DNA of 64,000 nucleotides from Streptomyces albogriseolus (GCA_014650475.1 BMVA01000002.1:310001-374000), one strand, 5' to 3'; counted from the first letter of the stretch, positions 1 to 9,078 are shown. Program-made: numbers and translations. Notes: generated by a model from the sequence alone, not told the origin.

Positions 1-1261
1 ACGTGCCCGCCGGGAGGGAGGTCTGGTAGGTGCGGGTCAGGGAGCCGGACTCGTGGTTGATCGCCACAAAGCCCTTGCTGCCCCGGCCGAAGGCGATGGC
101 GTCACCGCCGTTGTCCCACCAGTTGGTGACCGCCTGGCCCCGGGTGGCGTTGCGGAAGCCGACCATGGACCTGATCTCCCGCCAGTTGTGCTGGCACTTC
201 CAGCCGTTCTGCCAGCAGGCGTCCACCCGGCCGCCGTTGGGGGGACCGGCGTCGTGGTCGGTGAACTCGTAACCGGAGTTGATGTCCGGGGCGCCGTAGG
301 GCCAGGCCAGCATGAAGACGTTGGCCAGGGTGTAGGTGGCGTTGTCCTTGTAGCTGAGCGTGGAGCCGTTGCGCTCGGTGTCGTGGTTGTCGACGAAGAC
401 GCCGGCCGAGCCGCTCGTCAGATAGCCCCAGCCCTCGCCGTAGTTCTTCAGGTAGGCCAGGTTCTCGTTGTTGAAGACCCGCTTGAGGTCGTAGGCGTAG
501 CGGAACTCCTGGACGTCGCCGGTGCCGGTGTACTCGGTGGGCTGGACGGCCTCGCCGGCGCCGAAGATGACCTCGTGCTTCCAGTAGGCGGAGGGGTTGG
601 TCAGACGCGACTTGATGTTGGCCAGGTCGGCGGCGGGGATGTGCTTGGCCGCGTCGATGCGGAAGCCGTCCACGCCGAGGGAGAGCAGGTCGTTCATGTA
701 CCGGGCGATGGCTCCGCGGACGTAGTCCTCGCCGGTGTCGAGGTCGGCGAGGCCGACCAGTTCGCAGTTCTGGACGTTCCAGCGGTCGCCGTAGTTGTTG
801 ATCTGCGACGTGCAGTTGTCGAAGTCGTACGAGGAGTAGAGGCCGGGGTAGGTGTACTTCGTGTACGACGAGCCGCCGGTGCCCGTGCCGCTGCCGGCGG
901 ACATGTGGTTGATGACGGTGTCGGCGACGACCTTCACGCCGGCCGCGTGACACGTGTCGACCATGTTCTTGAAGGCGGCGCGGTCGCCCAGACGTCCGGC
1001 GATCTTGTAGCTCACCGGCTGGTACGACGTCCACCACTGGGAGCCCTGTATGTGCTCGGCGGGCGGGGAGACCTGCACGTAGCCGAAGCCCGCGGGGCCG
1101 AGGGTGGTGGTGCACTCGCGGGCGACCGAGGCGAAGTTCCACTCGAAGAGGACGGCCGTGACGTCCTTGGAGCCGGGCGGGGAGGCCTCCGCCGCCGTCG
1201 GGGTCATGACAACCGAGGCGGCCGCGAGGGCGGCGATCCCGGCGAGGGTTCTGCGTGCCAT
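1..1261 (-). CDS. Secreted alpha-amylase (GH13), 3' end cut by window edge
   Basis: Extracellular endo-acting alpha-1,4-glucan hydrolase that starts starch breakdown for the neighbouring maltodextrin importer. The reading frame is open from the ATG at 1261 to base 1, giving 420 residues with the C-terminus missing. Residues 1-27 are a signal peptide ([16 protein letters not shown]...). The mature part begins with the Streptomyces amylase pattern [22 protein letters not shown]13 landmarks are visible: [10 protein letters not shown] near 111-120, GFRIDAAKH with nucleophile D203, KHEVIF with acid/base E230, and FVDNHD ending at D294. It lies downstream of aglA in the same direction, but the 171-base gap carries TGCAAG-type half-sites, so it probably has its own MalR-controlled promoter. 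A C-terminal starch-binding domain is possible outside the window. Confidence 0.95.
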   Translation of the reverse strand, partial: MARRTLAGIAALAAASVVMTPTAAEASPPGSKDVTAVLFEWNFASVARECTTTLGPAGFGYVQVSPPAEHIQGSQWWTSYQPVSYKIAGRLGDRAAFKNMVDTCHAAGVKVVADTVINHMSAGSGTGTGGSSYTKYTYPGLYSSYDFDNCTSQINNYGDRWNVQNCELVGLADLDTGEDYVRGAIARYMNDLLSLGVDGFRIDAAKHIPAADLANIKSRLTNPSAYWKHEVIFGAGEAVQPTEYTGTGDVQEFRYAYDLKRVFNNENLAYLKNYGEGWGYLTSGSAGVFVDNHDTERNGSTLSYKDNATYTLANVFMLAWPYGAPDINSGYEFTDHDAGPPNGGRVDACWQNGWKCQHNWREIRSMVGFRNATRGQAVTNWWDNGGDAIAFGRGSKGFVAINHESGSLTRTYQTSLPAGT

Positions 1262-1320
1262 GTGGGGATCCTTCATCGTCGAAGGGTGTGGGGAGTACCG
1301 GCAGGGGCTGCTTGAAGCTT

Positions 1321-1351
1321 CTTGCAGAAAACTTCAGCAACCTTGCGGCAA
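1321..1351. promoter_or_regulatory. Putative MalR/Reg1 operator of the amylase promoter
   Basis: CTTGCA at 1321-1326 is an exact copy of the half-site seen twice in the malE-malR intergenic region. Degenerate copies follow (CAGCAA at 1335-1340, CTTGC at 1342-1346, GCAA at 1348-1351). Direct and inverted TGCAAG-like repeats in Streptomyces amylase promoters are known targets of the maltose repressor MalR/Reg1. Its use here is inferred from the match and from the adjacent mal cluster. Confidence 0.6.
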
Positions 1352-1432
1352 CGCAGATGTTAGAGGCCCGCAACCCGAAAGGGCAGCGGGCCGTACCAAC
1401 TTGAAGGAAAAAAGTTGCCGGGCGTACGACCG

Positions 1433-3124
1433 TCAGGCCGTCGTCCACCACACGGTCGTGTCCGCCGCGACCACGGCCTCGCCGCCCGTCTCCTCCACCT
1501 CGCCGCTGGTGATCAGGACCCGTCCGTACCCGGGCACGGTCACCGGCGCGCCCGTGGTGTTGGCGACGCACACGAAGTCCCCGCGGCGGAAGGCCAGCAC
1601 ACCCTCGGGCGCCGTCAGCCACTCCACCGCGTCACCCGCGCCCAGGTCCGCCTGCTCGCGGCGCACGGCGAGCGCGGAACGGTACAGCTCCAGTGTGGAG
1701 CCGGGCACGCCGGTCTGCGCCTCGACGCTCAGCTCGCCCCAGCCCTCCGGCTGCGGCAGCCAGCTGCCGCCGTCGCCGAAGCCGTAGCTCGACCCCTCGC
1801 GGGTCCACGGGATCGGCACCCGGCAGCCGTCGCGGAAGCCGTCCTGCCCCGCGCCGCGGAAGTAGGCCGGGTCCTGGCGCACCTCGTCCGGCAGGTCCAC
1901 GACGTCCGGCAGGCCCAGTTCCTCGCCCTGGTAGACGTAGGCCGAACCGGGCAGCGCCAGCATCAGCAGGGTCGCCGCGCGGGCCCGGCGCAGGCCCAGC
2001 TCACGGTCGCCGGCCTCGCGGATCTGCGTGCCGAGGCCCGCCGGGTTGGCGAACCGGGTGGCGTGCCGGGTGACGTCGTGGTTGGACAGCACCCAGGTGG
2101 CCGGGGCGCCCACCGGGCGCATCGAGTCCAGGGTGCGGTCGACGACCTCGCGCAGCTCGGCCGCGTCCCAGTGGGTCGCCAGGTACTGGAAGTTGAACGC
2201 CTGGTGCAGCTCGTCCGGACGGACGTAGTTGGCGGTGCGCTCCACGGTCGGGGTCCACGCCTCGGCGACGAAGATCCGCTCGCCGGAGTACTCGTCGAGG
2301 ATGAGACGCCACTGCCGGTAGATGTCGTGCACGCCGTCCTGGTCGAAGAACGGGGTGACATCGTTGCCCAGCAGCCGCATCTCGTCGTGGGCGCCCAGGT
2401 CCGGCAGGCCCGCGGCCTTCACCATGCCGTGGGCCACGTCGATGCGGAAGCCGTCCACGCCCATGTCCAGCCAGAACCGCAGGATGGAGCGGAACTCGTC
2501 ACCGACCGCCGGGTGCTCCCAGTTGAAGTCGGGCTGCTCGGGCGCGAAGAGGTGCAGGTACCACTCGCCGGGGGTGCCGTCGGGCTCGGTGACCCGGGTC
2601 CAGGCCGGGCCGCCGAAGATCGACTCCCAGTCGTTGGGCGGCAGCTCGCCGTTCTCGCCCTTGCCGGGGCGGAAGTGGTAGCGCTCGCGCAGCGGCGAGC
2701 CGGGGCCCTCCGCGAGGGCGCGCTTGAACCACTCGTGCTGGTCGGAGGAGTGGTTGGGCACCAGGTCGACGATGATCCGCAGGCCCAGCGCGTGGGCGTC
2801 ACGGATCAGCGCGTCCGCGTCGAGCAGGGTGCCGAACATCGGGTCGACGGCGCGGTAGTCCGCGACGTCGTAGCCGGCGTCGGCCTGCGGGGAGGCGTAG
2901 AAGGGGCTCAGCCACACGGCGTCCACCCCGAGGTCGCGCAGGTAGGGCAGACGGGAGCGGATGCCTTCCAGGTCGCCCATGCCGTCGCCGTTGCTGTCGG
3001 CGAAGCTGCGCGGGTACACCTGGTAGATCACCGCGTCCCGCCACCAGTCACGGCGCCGCGCGACGGTGGCGACGGCCGAGTCGGTCGTGGGGGTCGGGGC
3101 CGGGGCGGCGGAGTGCTGGCTCAT
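1433..3124 (-). CDS. aglA: Alpha-glucosidase (GH13, oligo-1,6-glucosidase type)
   Basis: Cytoplasmic exo-acting glucosidase that releases glucose from imported maltose and maltodextrins. It has 563 residues and no signal peptide. The start is taken at ATG 3124 because AAGGAC lies just upstream; an in-frame ATG at 3199 would add 25 residues unlike the family. GH13 motifs: WWRDAVIYQVYPRSF near 27-41, VDLVPNHSSDQHEWF from about 119, GFRIDVAHG with nucleophile D229, FVAEAWT with E288 and VLSNHDVTRH with D350. The gene follows malG after 182 bases that contain a dispersed repeat, so it may be only partly cotranscribed with malEFG. The order malE-malF-malG-aglA is the standard Streptomyces maltose locus. 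Confidence 0.93.
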   Translation of the reverse strand: MSQHSAAPAPTPTTDSAVATVARRRDWWRDAVIYQVYPRSFADSNGDGMGDLEGIRSRLPYLRDLGVDAVWLSPFYASPQADAGYDVADYRAVDPMFGTLLDADALIRDAHALGLRIIVDLVPNHSSDQHEWFKRALAEGPGSPLRERYHFRPGKGENGELPPNDWESIFGGPAWTRVTEPDGTPGEWYLHLFAPEQPDFNWEHPAVGDEFRSILRFWLDMGVDGFRIDVAHGMVKAAGLPDLGAHDEMRLLGNDVTPFFDQDGVHDIYRQWRLILDEYSGERIFVAEAWTPTVERTANYVRPDELHQAFNFQYLATHWDAAELREVVDRTLDSMRPVGAPATWVLSNHDVTRHATRFANPAGLGTQIREAGDRELGLRRARAATLLMLALPGSAYVYQGEELGLPDVVDLPDEVRQDPAYFRGAGQDGFRDGCRVPIPWTREGSSYGFGDGGSWLPQPEGWGELSVEAQTGVPGSTLELYRSALAVRREQADLGAGDAVEWLTAPEGVLAFRRGDFVCVANTTGAPVTVPGYGRVLITSGEVEETGGEAVVAADTTVWWTTA

Positions 3125-3230
3125 GTCGTCCTTGATACGGGGTTCGGTCAGGGAAGCGGAGTGGAGGCGGCCGCGATGACAGCGGGGTCGGATGGCCACG
3201 CGGCCGCCTCGGACCCGGGGAGGGGCGAAC

Positions 3231-3270
3231 GCCCTCAGGGGCGCGGGGAACTGCGCGACCAGCCACGACG
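3231..3270 (+). repeat. Dispersed intergenic repeat, copy 1
   Basis: CAGGGGCGCGGGGAACTGCG and the following CGACCAGCCACG recur almost unchanged at 45303-45335. Both copies sit in gaps downstream of genes. The 5' part can fold (CGCCC TCA GGGGCG here). The element resembles the short interspersed repeats common in Streptomyces intergenic regions. Here it lies between aglA and malG. Confidence 0.7.
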
Positions 3271-3306
3271 ATGCCGCAGCCGGCCGACGGCAGAAGTCCC
3301 CCGGAC

Positions 3307-4221
3307 TTACCCCTTGGTGCCACCGGCCGTAAGACCGGCAACCAGGTTCTTCTGCACGAGATAGAAGAACGCCGAGACGGGTATCGCGATCAGCACAGCC
3401 GTCGCGGCCATCAGATTCCGCTGGGCGTCGTGCTCACTGACGAAACTCTGCAGACCCACCGCCAGTGTGTACTTCTTGTCGTCGAGCATGAACGTGGTGG
3501 CGAAGGCGACCTCGCCGAACGCGGTGATGAAACTGTAGAACGCGGCGACCGCGAGCCCCGGCTTGGCGAGCGGCAGGATCAGCCGCGCGAACGTGCCGAT
3601 CGGGCTCAGCCCGTCGACGCGCCCCGCCTCGTCGATCTCGAACGGGATGGTGTCGAAATAGCCCTTCATCAGCCAGGCGCAGTACGGCACCGCCGTGGAG
3701 CAGTACACGAGGATCAGGCCCAGGTAGCTGTCGATGAGCTGCAGATCCGACAGGATCTGGTACATCGGCACCATCAGCACGGCCACCGGGAACATCTGGG
3801 TGACCAGCAGCACCCACATGAACTTCTTGTAGCCCGGGAAGCGCATGCGGGAGACCGCGTAGCCGGTGGTGGCCGCCACCAGGACGCCGATGACCGTGGT
3901 GCCGAGCGACACGATCAGCGAGCTCTTCAGCCAGTGGAAGAAGTTCGTGTTCTGCAGCACGAACGAGTAGTTGTCCAGTGTCATTTTGCCCCAGATGCCG
4001 CCGGGACGCAGATAGTCGTCCTTGTCGGGGCCGAGGGACAGGAAGACCAGCCAGGCGACCGGGAACAGCGCGATCAGGCTGGCCACGATCAGGATGCCGT
4101 GGGAGGTGAGGCGGCCCAGGGGGCTGACCTCACCGCGCCGGCGGCCCTTGCGGGGCGCGGCGGTCCGCTCGTCGGCGGGCCGGCCGGCCTCGGCGGCGGT
4201 GGGGAGGGTCGAGGTGCTCAT
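3307..4221 (-). CDS. malG: Maltose/maltodextrin ABC transporter permease MalG
   Basis: Inner-membrane permease subunit of the maltodextrin importer, pairing with MalF and an ATPase encoded elsewhere (in Streptomyces usually the shared MsiK). It has 304 residues, a basic N-terminus and about six membrane segments, starting with GILIVASLIALFPVAWLVFL. The cytoplasmic coupling loop DEAGRVDGLSPIGTFARLIL followed by PLAKPG matches the EAA motif of binding-protein-dependent permeases. Its ATG lies 13 bases after the malF stop, so translation is probably coupled. No ATPase gene is present in the cluster, as is usual for the genus. Confidence 0.94.
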   Translation of the reverse strand: MSTSTLPTAAEAGRPADERTAAPRKGRRRGEVSPLGRLTSHGILIVASLIALFPVAWLVFLSLGPDKDDYLRPGGIWGKMTLDNYSFVLQNTNFFHWLKSSLIVSLGTTVIGVLVAATTGYAVSRMRFPGYKKFMWVLLVTQMFPVAVLMVPMYQILSDLQLIDSYLGLILVYCSTAVPYCAWLMKGYFDTIPFEIDEAGRVDGLSPIGTFARLILPLAKPGLAVAAFYSFITAFGEVAFATTFMLDDKKYTLAVGLQSFVSEHDAQRNLMAATAVLIAIPVSAFFYLVQKNLVAGLTAGGTKG

Positions 4222-4234
4222 GGGGACTCCCGCC

Positions 4235-5239
4235 TCAGATCGCGAGCTGCTGGTCGTTGCGGTTCAGCCAGCGGCGGTAGAAGGACGTGAAGACGATCAG
4301 GATGGCCAGCAGCAGCATGCCGTAGGCCGCGGACTCGGCGAACTCGCGCGGCTGCTGCCCGAAGCCGAGGTAATAGGCCCAGGTCACGAGGATCTGCGCG
4401 TCCGGCGCGGTGTTGCCGAACAGCAGGAAGATGATCGCGAACTGGTTGAACGTCCAGATGACGCCGAGCAGCACCACGGTGGAGCTGACCGAGCGCAGAC
4501 CGGGCAGGGTGACGTGGCGGAACCGCTGCCAGGCGCTCGCGCCGTCCATCTCGGCCGCCTCGTAGAGGGTGCTGTCGATGGACTGCAGTCCGCCGAGCAG
4601 GGAGACCATCATGAACGGCACACCGCACCAGGTGTTGACCATGATCGCGGCGAACCGCTGCCAGAAGGAGTCCTCCAGCCACGCCGGGGTGGGCAGGCCG
4701 AGGAAGTCGAGGCCGGAGTTGATGATGCCGGCGTCGGCGAGCATGAAGCGCCAGCCGAAGACGGTGACGAAGGTCGGCACGGCCCACGGCAGGATGAGGA
4801 CCAGCCGGTAGAAGGTGCGGCCGCGCAGCTTCTGGTTGAGCAGCAGCGCGAGGCCCAGGCCGATGCCGTAGTGCAGGGCGACACAGGCGGCCGTCCACAC
4901 GATCGTCCAGATGAAGTGCGACCAGAACCGGTCGTAGGCGGTCTCGCCCCACAGGATCTCGGCGTAGTTGTCGATGCCGATGAACTTGTAGGTGGCCGCG
5001 ATCTCGTTGACGCCGATGGTGCGCGCCGAGTTGAGGCTGTCCGCGTCGGTGAGCGTGAGGTAGAAGCCGTAACCCAGGGGGTACAGGACGATGACGCCGA
5101 GCACCAGGGCCACCGGCGCGATCATGGCGTAGGCGTACCAGTGCTTCTGGTAGGAGTGCTTCAGGCGCTGGCCCAGCCCGGGGCGGGGCGCGCGGTCACC
5201 GCGGCGCTTGCCGGTCGCGCGGTCGATGGCGACTGTCAT
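4235..5239 (-). CDS. malF: Maltose/maltodextrin ABC transporter permease MalF
   Basis: First permease subunit of the maltodextrin importer, 334 residues. The first membrane span is about 36-58 (YAYAMIAPVALVLGVIVLYP), with five more along the protein. The EAA loop YEAAEMDGASAWQRFRHVTL then PGL is intact. It is transcribed with malE upstream and malG downstream. A 96-base gap to malE holds a strong hairpin, which probably lowers permease expression relative to the binding protein. The ATG at 5239 is preceded by a weak GGTGC. Confidence 0.94.
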   Translation of the reverse strand: MTVAIDRATGKRRGDRAPRPGLGQRLKHSYQKHWYAYAMIAPVALVLGVIVLYPLGYGFYLTLTDADSLNSARTIGVNEIAATYKFIGIDNYAEILWGETAYDRFWSHFIWTIVWTAACVALHYGIGLGLALLLNQKLRGRTFYRLVLILPWAVPTFVTVFGWRFMLADAGIINSGLDFLGLPTPAWLEDSFWQRFAAIMVNTWCGVPFMMVSLLGGLQSIDSTLYEAAEMDGASAWQRFRHVTLPGLRSVSSTVVLLGVIWTFNQFAIIFLLFGNTAPDAQILVTWAYYLGFGQQPREFAESAAYGMLLLAILIVFTSFYRRWLNRNDQQLAI

Positions 5240-5286
5240 GGTTCGGCACCTTCTGGATGATCAAGGAGTACGGCACACAGGCCGGC

Positions 5287-5326
5287 GGCCGCCGGACCCT
5301 CCCCTCCTGGAACGGGTCCGGCGGCC
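5287..5326. terminator. Stem-loop between malE and malF
   Basis: GGCCGCCGGACCC (5287-5299) pairs perfectly with GGGTCCGGCGGCC (5314-5326) around a 14-base loop. The position just after the malE stop suggests an attenuator or RNA-stabilising hairpin that sets a high MalE to MalFG ratio. A similar hairpin occupies the equivalent place in the second sugar operon (32838-32877). Confidence 0.7.
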
Positions 5327-5335
5327 ACACGGGCA

Positions 5336-6607
5336 TTACTTGGAGAAGTCCGGCACCAGCTTGGTGAACGCGGCCTCCGCGTCGCTCAGACCCTTGTCCA
5401 GGGACTCCTTGCCGCTGGCGATCTGCGGCAGCTCGTCGTCCATCGGGCCCCACAGGGAGCTGTACTCGGGCAGCGCCGGGCGCGGCTGGGCGGCCGAGAG
5501 GACCGTCTGGTAGCCGGCGATGCCGGGGTCGGCCTTGACCTGCTCGGTGTAGGCGTCGTCGCGCGTCGGCAGCGTGGAGTTCTTCAGCGCGATGGTCTCC
5601 TGCGCCTTCGCGGAGGTCATGAACTTCACGAACTTCAGCGCGGCCTCCTGCTTCTCCTTGCTGGAGCCGGCGTAGACGGAGAGGTTGTGACCGCCGGTGG
5701 GGGCGCCCGCCTTGCCCGCGGAGCCGGCCGGGACGGTGGCGATGCCGAGGTTGTTCTTGTCCTTGAAGGCGGAGCCCTTGTAGAAGTTGGTGATCTCCCA
5801 CGGGCCCTGGATGATCGAGGCGACCTTGCCGTTGACGAACGCGTCCTGGATGTGGGCGTAGGCGTCGGCGGTCACGTCGGCCTTGTGCAGGCCCTTGCCC
5901 TCGAAGAGGCTCAGCCAGGTGCCGTAGCCCTTCTTGGCCTCGGCGGACTTGATCGTGATCTTCTTGGCCTCGGCGTCGACCATGTCGGTGCCCTCGCCGT
6001 AGAGGAACGGCTGGGCGTAGTAGCCGGCCGTGGAGCCCCAGTAGCCGTCGACGCCGGTCTTCGCCTTGATCGTGGCGGCGGCCTTCTTCAGGTCGTCCCA
6101 GGTCTTGGGGGCCTCGACGCCGGCCTTGGCGAACAGCGCCTTGTTGTAGACGAACGCGAGGGTGTCCGTGGTGAAGGGGACGCCGTAGGTCTTGCCCTCG
6201 TACTTGGCCTGCTCGAGCAGGTTGGGCTTGAACTTGTCCTGCTCGGCGAGCGCCTCGGTGCCGTCGAGGGGCAGGAAGAAGCCCTTCTTGGCGAAGGCGG
6301 GCGTCCAGCCGACCTCGGAGCGCAGCACGTCGGGGGCGCCCTTGGAACCGGCGGCGGTGTCGAACTTGTTCTGCGCCTGGTCGAAGGGGACGTTGACGAA
6401 GTTGACCTTGATGTCCTTGTTGGCGGCCTCGAACTCCTTGACCAGGGCCTGGTAGGTCGGCGCCTCGTTGGTCGCGTTGGAGGTGTCCCACCAGGTGATG
6501 GTGACCGGGCCGCCGGCCTTGTCGCCGCTGTCGCTGTCGCCGCCGCAGGCCGTCGCCGCGAGGGCGAGGGACGCCACCAGCGCGGTGGCCGCTATGCCAC
6601 GCCGCAT
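5336..6607 (-). CDS. malE: Maltose/maltodextrin-binding lipoprotein MalE
   Basis: Extracytoplasmic solute-binding protein that delivers maltodextrins to MalFG, 423 residues. The lipoprotein signal is clear: MRRGIAATALVASLALAATA followed by CGG, with lipobox LAATAC. An Asp/Gly-rich linker precedes a family 1 solute-binding fold, beginning VTITWWDTSNATNEAPTYQ. GPWEITNFYKG and later TGGHNLSVYAGS are typical of the family. It is the promoter-proximal gene of malEFG. CTTGCA...TGCAAG repeats lie 130-260 bases upstream, consistent with repression by the divergent MalR and induction by maltose or maltotriose. Confidence 0.95.
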   Translation of the reverse strand: MRRGIAATALVASLALAATACGGDSDSGDKAGGPVTITWWDTSNATNEAPTYQALVKEFEAANKDIKVNFVNVPFDQAQNKFDTAAGSKGAPDVLRSEVGWTPAFAKKGFFLPLDGTEALAEQDKFKPNLLEQAKYEGKTYGVPFTTDTLAFVYNKALFAKAGVEAPKTWDDLKKAAATIKAKTGVDGYWGSTAGYYAQPFLYGEGTDMVDAEAKKITIKSAEAKKGYGTWLSLFEGKGLHKADVTADAYAHIQDAFVNGKVASIIQGPWEITNFYKGSAFKDKNNLGIATVPAGSAGKAGAPTGGHNLSVYAGSSKEKQEAALKFVKFMTSAKAQETIALKNSTLPTRDDAYTEQVKADPGIAGYQTVLSAAQPRPALPEYSSLWGPMDDELPQIASGKESLDKGLSDAEAAFTKLVPDFSK

Positions 6608-6736
6608 GAGGTTCTCCTTGAGGGTTAAGCCCGTGAGGCGGGAGCGGCCCCGTCTGCCGTCCCGCGAGGTGCCGACTGCGCCGTTGCGGCGGCCGGGCGA
6701 CGTGAACGTAACAGCGTTGGAACGTTTCCGAAAGAC

Positions 6737-6757
6737 CTTGCAGAAAAGTTTTGCAAG
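6737..6757. promoter_or_regulatory. MalR operator upstream of malE (inverted repeat)
   Basis: CTTGCA at 6737-6742 and TGCAAG at 6752-6757 form a perfect 6-base inverted repeat with a 9-base spacer, 130 bases before the malE start. The half-site matches those at 6845-6867, 6992-6997 and 1321-1326. LacI-family repressors bind such dyads; assignment to MalR rests on location. Confidence 0.7.
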
Positions 6758-6844
6758 GGCCCGCGACAGTTATGGCGCCGTGACCCGTTCTCGACCGTCG
6801 CGCAACCCTGGTTTCCGCCCGTACCCCGGGGGTTCGGACTGTTG

Positions 6845-6867
6845 TGCAAGACTCTGCAAGCACTTGC
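6845..6867. promoter_or_regulatory. MalR operator cluster in the malE-malR intergenic region
   Basis: TGCAAG occurs at 6845-6850 and again at 6855-6860, exactly 10 bases apart and so on the same face of the helix. ACTTGC at 6862-6867 supplies the inverted partner. Together with the 6737 dyad this gives two clusters in the divergent region. Confidence 0.65.
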
Positions 6868-6990
6868 CATCCGTTGCCGCCGGGGGAATCATCCCTTGCG
6901 GAGCGGACGCCGACCACGACTTGAGGGATCGCGATGAGCCAGCAGCCCACCACGGGCCGTCCCACGGCGCGCACCAGGCGTCCGATCGGT

Positions 6991-7018
6991 GTGCAAGGCG
7001 ACACCCGGCAGATACAGT
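6991..7018 (+). promoter_or_regulatory. Possible malR promoter with internal TGCAAG half-site
   Basis: TACAGT at 7013-7018 fits a -10 box (TANNNT) and ends 8 bases before the GTG at 7027. Such spacing suggests a leaderless message. The region one -35 spacing upstream holds TGCAAG (6992-6997), an exact MalR half-site, so the repressor may control its own gene. No -35 consensus is obvious. Confidence 0.45.
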
Positions 7019-7026
7019 CCGGTCCT

Positions 7027-8061
7027 GTGACCACACGGCTTGCTGATATCGCTGCTCAGGCGGGGGTGAGCGAGGCGACCGTCAGCCGGGTCCTGAACGG
7101 GAAGCCGGGCGTCGCCGCCACCACCCGCCAGTCCGTGCTCGCCGCCCTGGACGTGCTGGGCTACGAGCGCCCGGTGCGGCTGAGGCAGCGCAGCGAGGGT
7201 CTCGTCGGGCTCATCACGCCCGAGCTGGAGAACCCGATCTTCCCGGCGCTGGCCCAGGTGATCGGGCAGGCGCTGACCCGGCAGGGGTACACCCCGGTGC
7301 TCGCCACCCAGACCCCCGGCGGCTCCACCGAGGACGAGCTGACCGAGATGCTCGTGGACCGCGGGGTCGCCGGCATCATCTACGTCTCAGGACTGCACGC
7401 CGACACCACCGCCGACATGCAGCGCTACGAGCGGCTGCGGGCGCAGGGCGTGCCGTTCGTGCTCGTGGACGGTTTCTCGCCGAAGGTGCAGGCGCCGTTC
7501 ATCTCCCCCGACGACCGGGCCGCGATGGCGCTGGCCGTCACCCACCTCGCCTCCCTCGGGCACACCCGGATCGGGCTGGCGCTCGGGCCGAAGCGGTTCG
7601 TGCCGGTGCAGCGCAAGATAGAGGGCTTCGTCCGGGCCGTGCAGGAGCAGTTGGGGCTGAGCGCGGAGACGGTCGAGACGGAGCTGATCCAGCACTCGCT
7701 GTACACGCTGGAGGGCGGCCAGGCCGCGGCCAGCGCGCTGATGGACCGGGGCTGCACGGCCGTGGTGTGCGCCAGCGACATGATGGCCCTGGGCGCGATC
7801 CGTGCGGCCCGGCAGCGCGGCCTCGAGGTGCCGGACGACATCTCCGTGGTCGGCTTCGACGACTCGCCGCTGATCGCCTTCACCGACCCTCCGCTGACCA
7901 CGGTCCGCAAGCCGGTCCCGGCGATGGGGCAGGCGGCGGTGCGCACGCTGCTGGAGGAGATCGGCGGAACGCCCGCGCCGCACAGCGAGTTCGTGTTCAT
8001 GCCCGAGCTGGTGGTGCGCGGTTCCACGGCGTCGGCGCCCGGGGACCGCAATCGTCCGTGA
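7027..8061 (+). CDS. malR: LacI-family maltose operon repressor MalR (Reg1)
   Basis: Repressor of the divergent malEFG operon and of secreted amylase genes; it is released by maltodextrin. From GTG 7027 it is 344 residues. The LacI helix-turn-helix is at the very N-terminus (TRLADIAAQAGVSEATVSRV then LNGKPG), followed by the periplasmic-binding-protein-like effector domain (GLVGLITPELENPIF, MMALGAIRAARQRGLEVPDD, VVGFDDSPLIAF). An in-frame ATG at 6934 with GAGGG in front would add a 31-residue Arg/Thr/Pro-rich extension. The GTG is preferred because LacI-family DNA-binding domains normally begin here, and because a -10-like TACAGT lies 8 bases upstream. Confidence 0.93.
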   Translation: MTTRLADIAAQAGVSEATVSRVLNGKPGVAATTRQSVLAALDVLGYERPVRLRQRSEGLVGLITPELENPIFPALAQVIGQALTRQGYTPVLATQTPGGSTEDELTEMLVDRGVAGIIYVSGLHADTTADMQRYERLRAQGVPFVLVDGFSPKVQAPFISPDDRAAMALAVTHLASLGHTRIGLALGPKRFVPVQRKIEGFVRAVQEQLGLSAETVETELIQHSLYTLEGGQAAASALMDRGCTAVVCASDMMALGAIRAARQRGLEVPDDISVVGFDDSPLIAFTDPPLTTVRKPVPAMGQAAVRTLLEEIGGTPAPHSEFVFMPELVVRGSTASAPGDRNRP

Positions 8062-8193
8062 GGCGGAGAGCGGGCGCCGGTGCGCCCTGCCCGGGGAGGA
8101 GCCGCAGGGCCTGCTCCCGGGGCAGAACATGCGGGTCGGACCCGCCCGGGGGATGATCTGACCAAGAGGTCTTTTCTGGCAGACTCTGTGCCC

Positions 8194-9078
8194 ATGGGTG
8201 ACTCGACCGTGACCACGCTGGAAGGCCGCGAGCCGGCCGCAGCGAGCCCCGTCGCGGAGACGGCGGGGACGGGTCGCCTGCGCCGTCTTCGCGCTCCCCG
8301 CCGGCCCCGGCTGTGGTTCGAGATCCTGCTCATCGCGGTGAGTTACGCGACGTACTCGCTCGTGCGCAACGCGGTGCCCGAGCAGCGGGCGGAGGCGTTG
8401 CGCAACGCCGACCTGATCTGGGAACTGGAGGGCCGGCTCGGCACGGCCTTCGAGGAGTCCGTCAACCACGCGGTGAACTCGGTGACGTGGCTCGTCGTCG
8501 GGATGAACTACTACTACGCCACCCTGCACTTCGTGGTGACGCTGGGCGTGCTGGTGTGGCTCTACCGCAGACACCCCGGCCGGTACGCGGCGACGCGGCT
8601 GGTCCTGTTCGTCACCACGGGCTTCGCCCTGGTCGGCTTCTACCTCTTCCCGCTCGCCCCGCCGCGGCTGATGCACGGCCAGAACTTCATCGACACCGTG
8701 CTGGTCCACCAGACCTGGGGCTCGATGGCCTCCGGCGACCTGAAGAACGTCTCCAACCAGTACGCGGCGATGCCGTCCATGCACATCGGCTGGTCGCTGT
8801 GGTGCGGGCTCACGCTCTTCGCGCTGGCCACGGTGCCGTGGGCGCGGGTGCTGGGGCTGCTGTACCCGGTGCTCACCCTGGTGGTCATCGTCGCCACCGC
8901 CAACCACTTCTGGCTGGACGCGGTCGGCGGCGTGCTGTGCCTCGCCGTCGGCTACGGCGTCGCCCACGCCTGGTACGGCCGCCGCCCCTCCGCCCTCCCC
9001 CGCCACCTCCCGGACGTCGGCACGAGACGGCCGGAGCCGGCCGCCCCGGAGCGCGTGCCCCTGCAGAAGCAGGGCTGA
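8194..9078 (+). CDS. PAP2-superfamily integral membrane phosphatase
   Basis: Probable membrane lipid phosphatase or phosphotransferase of the PAP2 type; the substrate cannot be read from sequence. It has 294 residues. A charged N-terminal tail of about 40 residues is followed by five to six membrane helices (WFEILLIAVSYATYSLV, LVLFVTTGFALVGFYLFPL, VLTLVVIVATANHFWLDAVG). The catalytic signature is AMPSMHIGWSLW and NHFWLDAVGG, corresponding to the SxxxH and HxxxD elements. The ATG at 8194 follows CAGACT by 8 bases with no strong Shine-Dalgarno. It lies downstream of malR, and glnE converges from the other side. Confidence 0.88.
   Translation: MGDSTVTTLEGREPAAASPVAETAGTGRLRRLRAPRRPRLWFEILLIAVSYATYSLVRNAVPEQRAEALRNADLIWELEGRLGTAFEESVNHAVNSVTWLVVGMNYYYATLHFVVTLGVLVWLYRRHPGRYAATRLVLFVTTGFALVGFYLFPLAPPRLMHGQNFIDTVLVHQTWGSMASGDLKNVSNQYAAMPSMHIGWSLWCGLTLFALATVPWARVLGLLYPVLTLVVIVATANHFWLDAVGGVLCLAVGYGVAHAWYGRRPSALPRHLPDVGTRRPEPAAPERVPLQKQG

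Noticed and set aside
8070-8145. Small hairpins after malR as a terminator
   Set aside because: Several weak, mutually exclusive stems; none clearly stronger than expected in 70 percent GC DNA.
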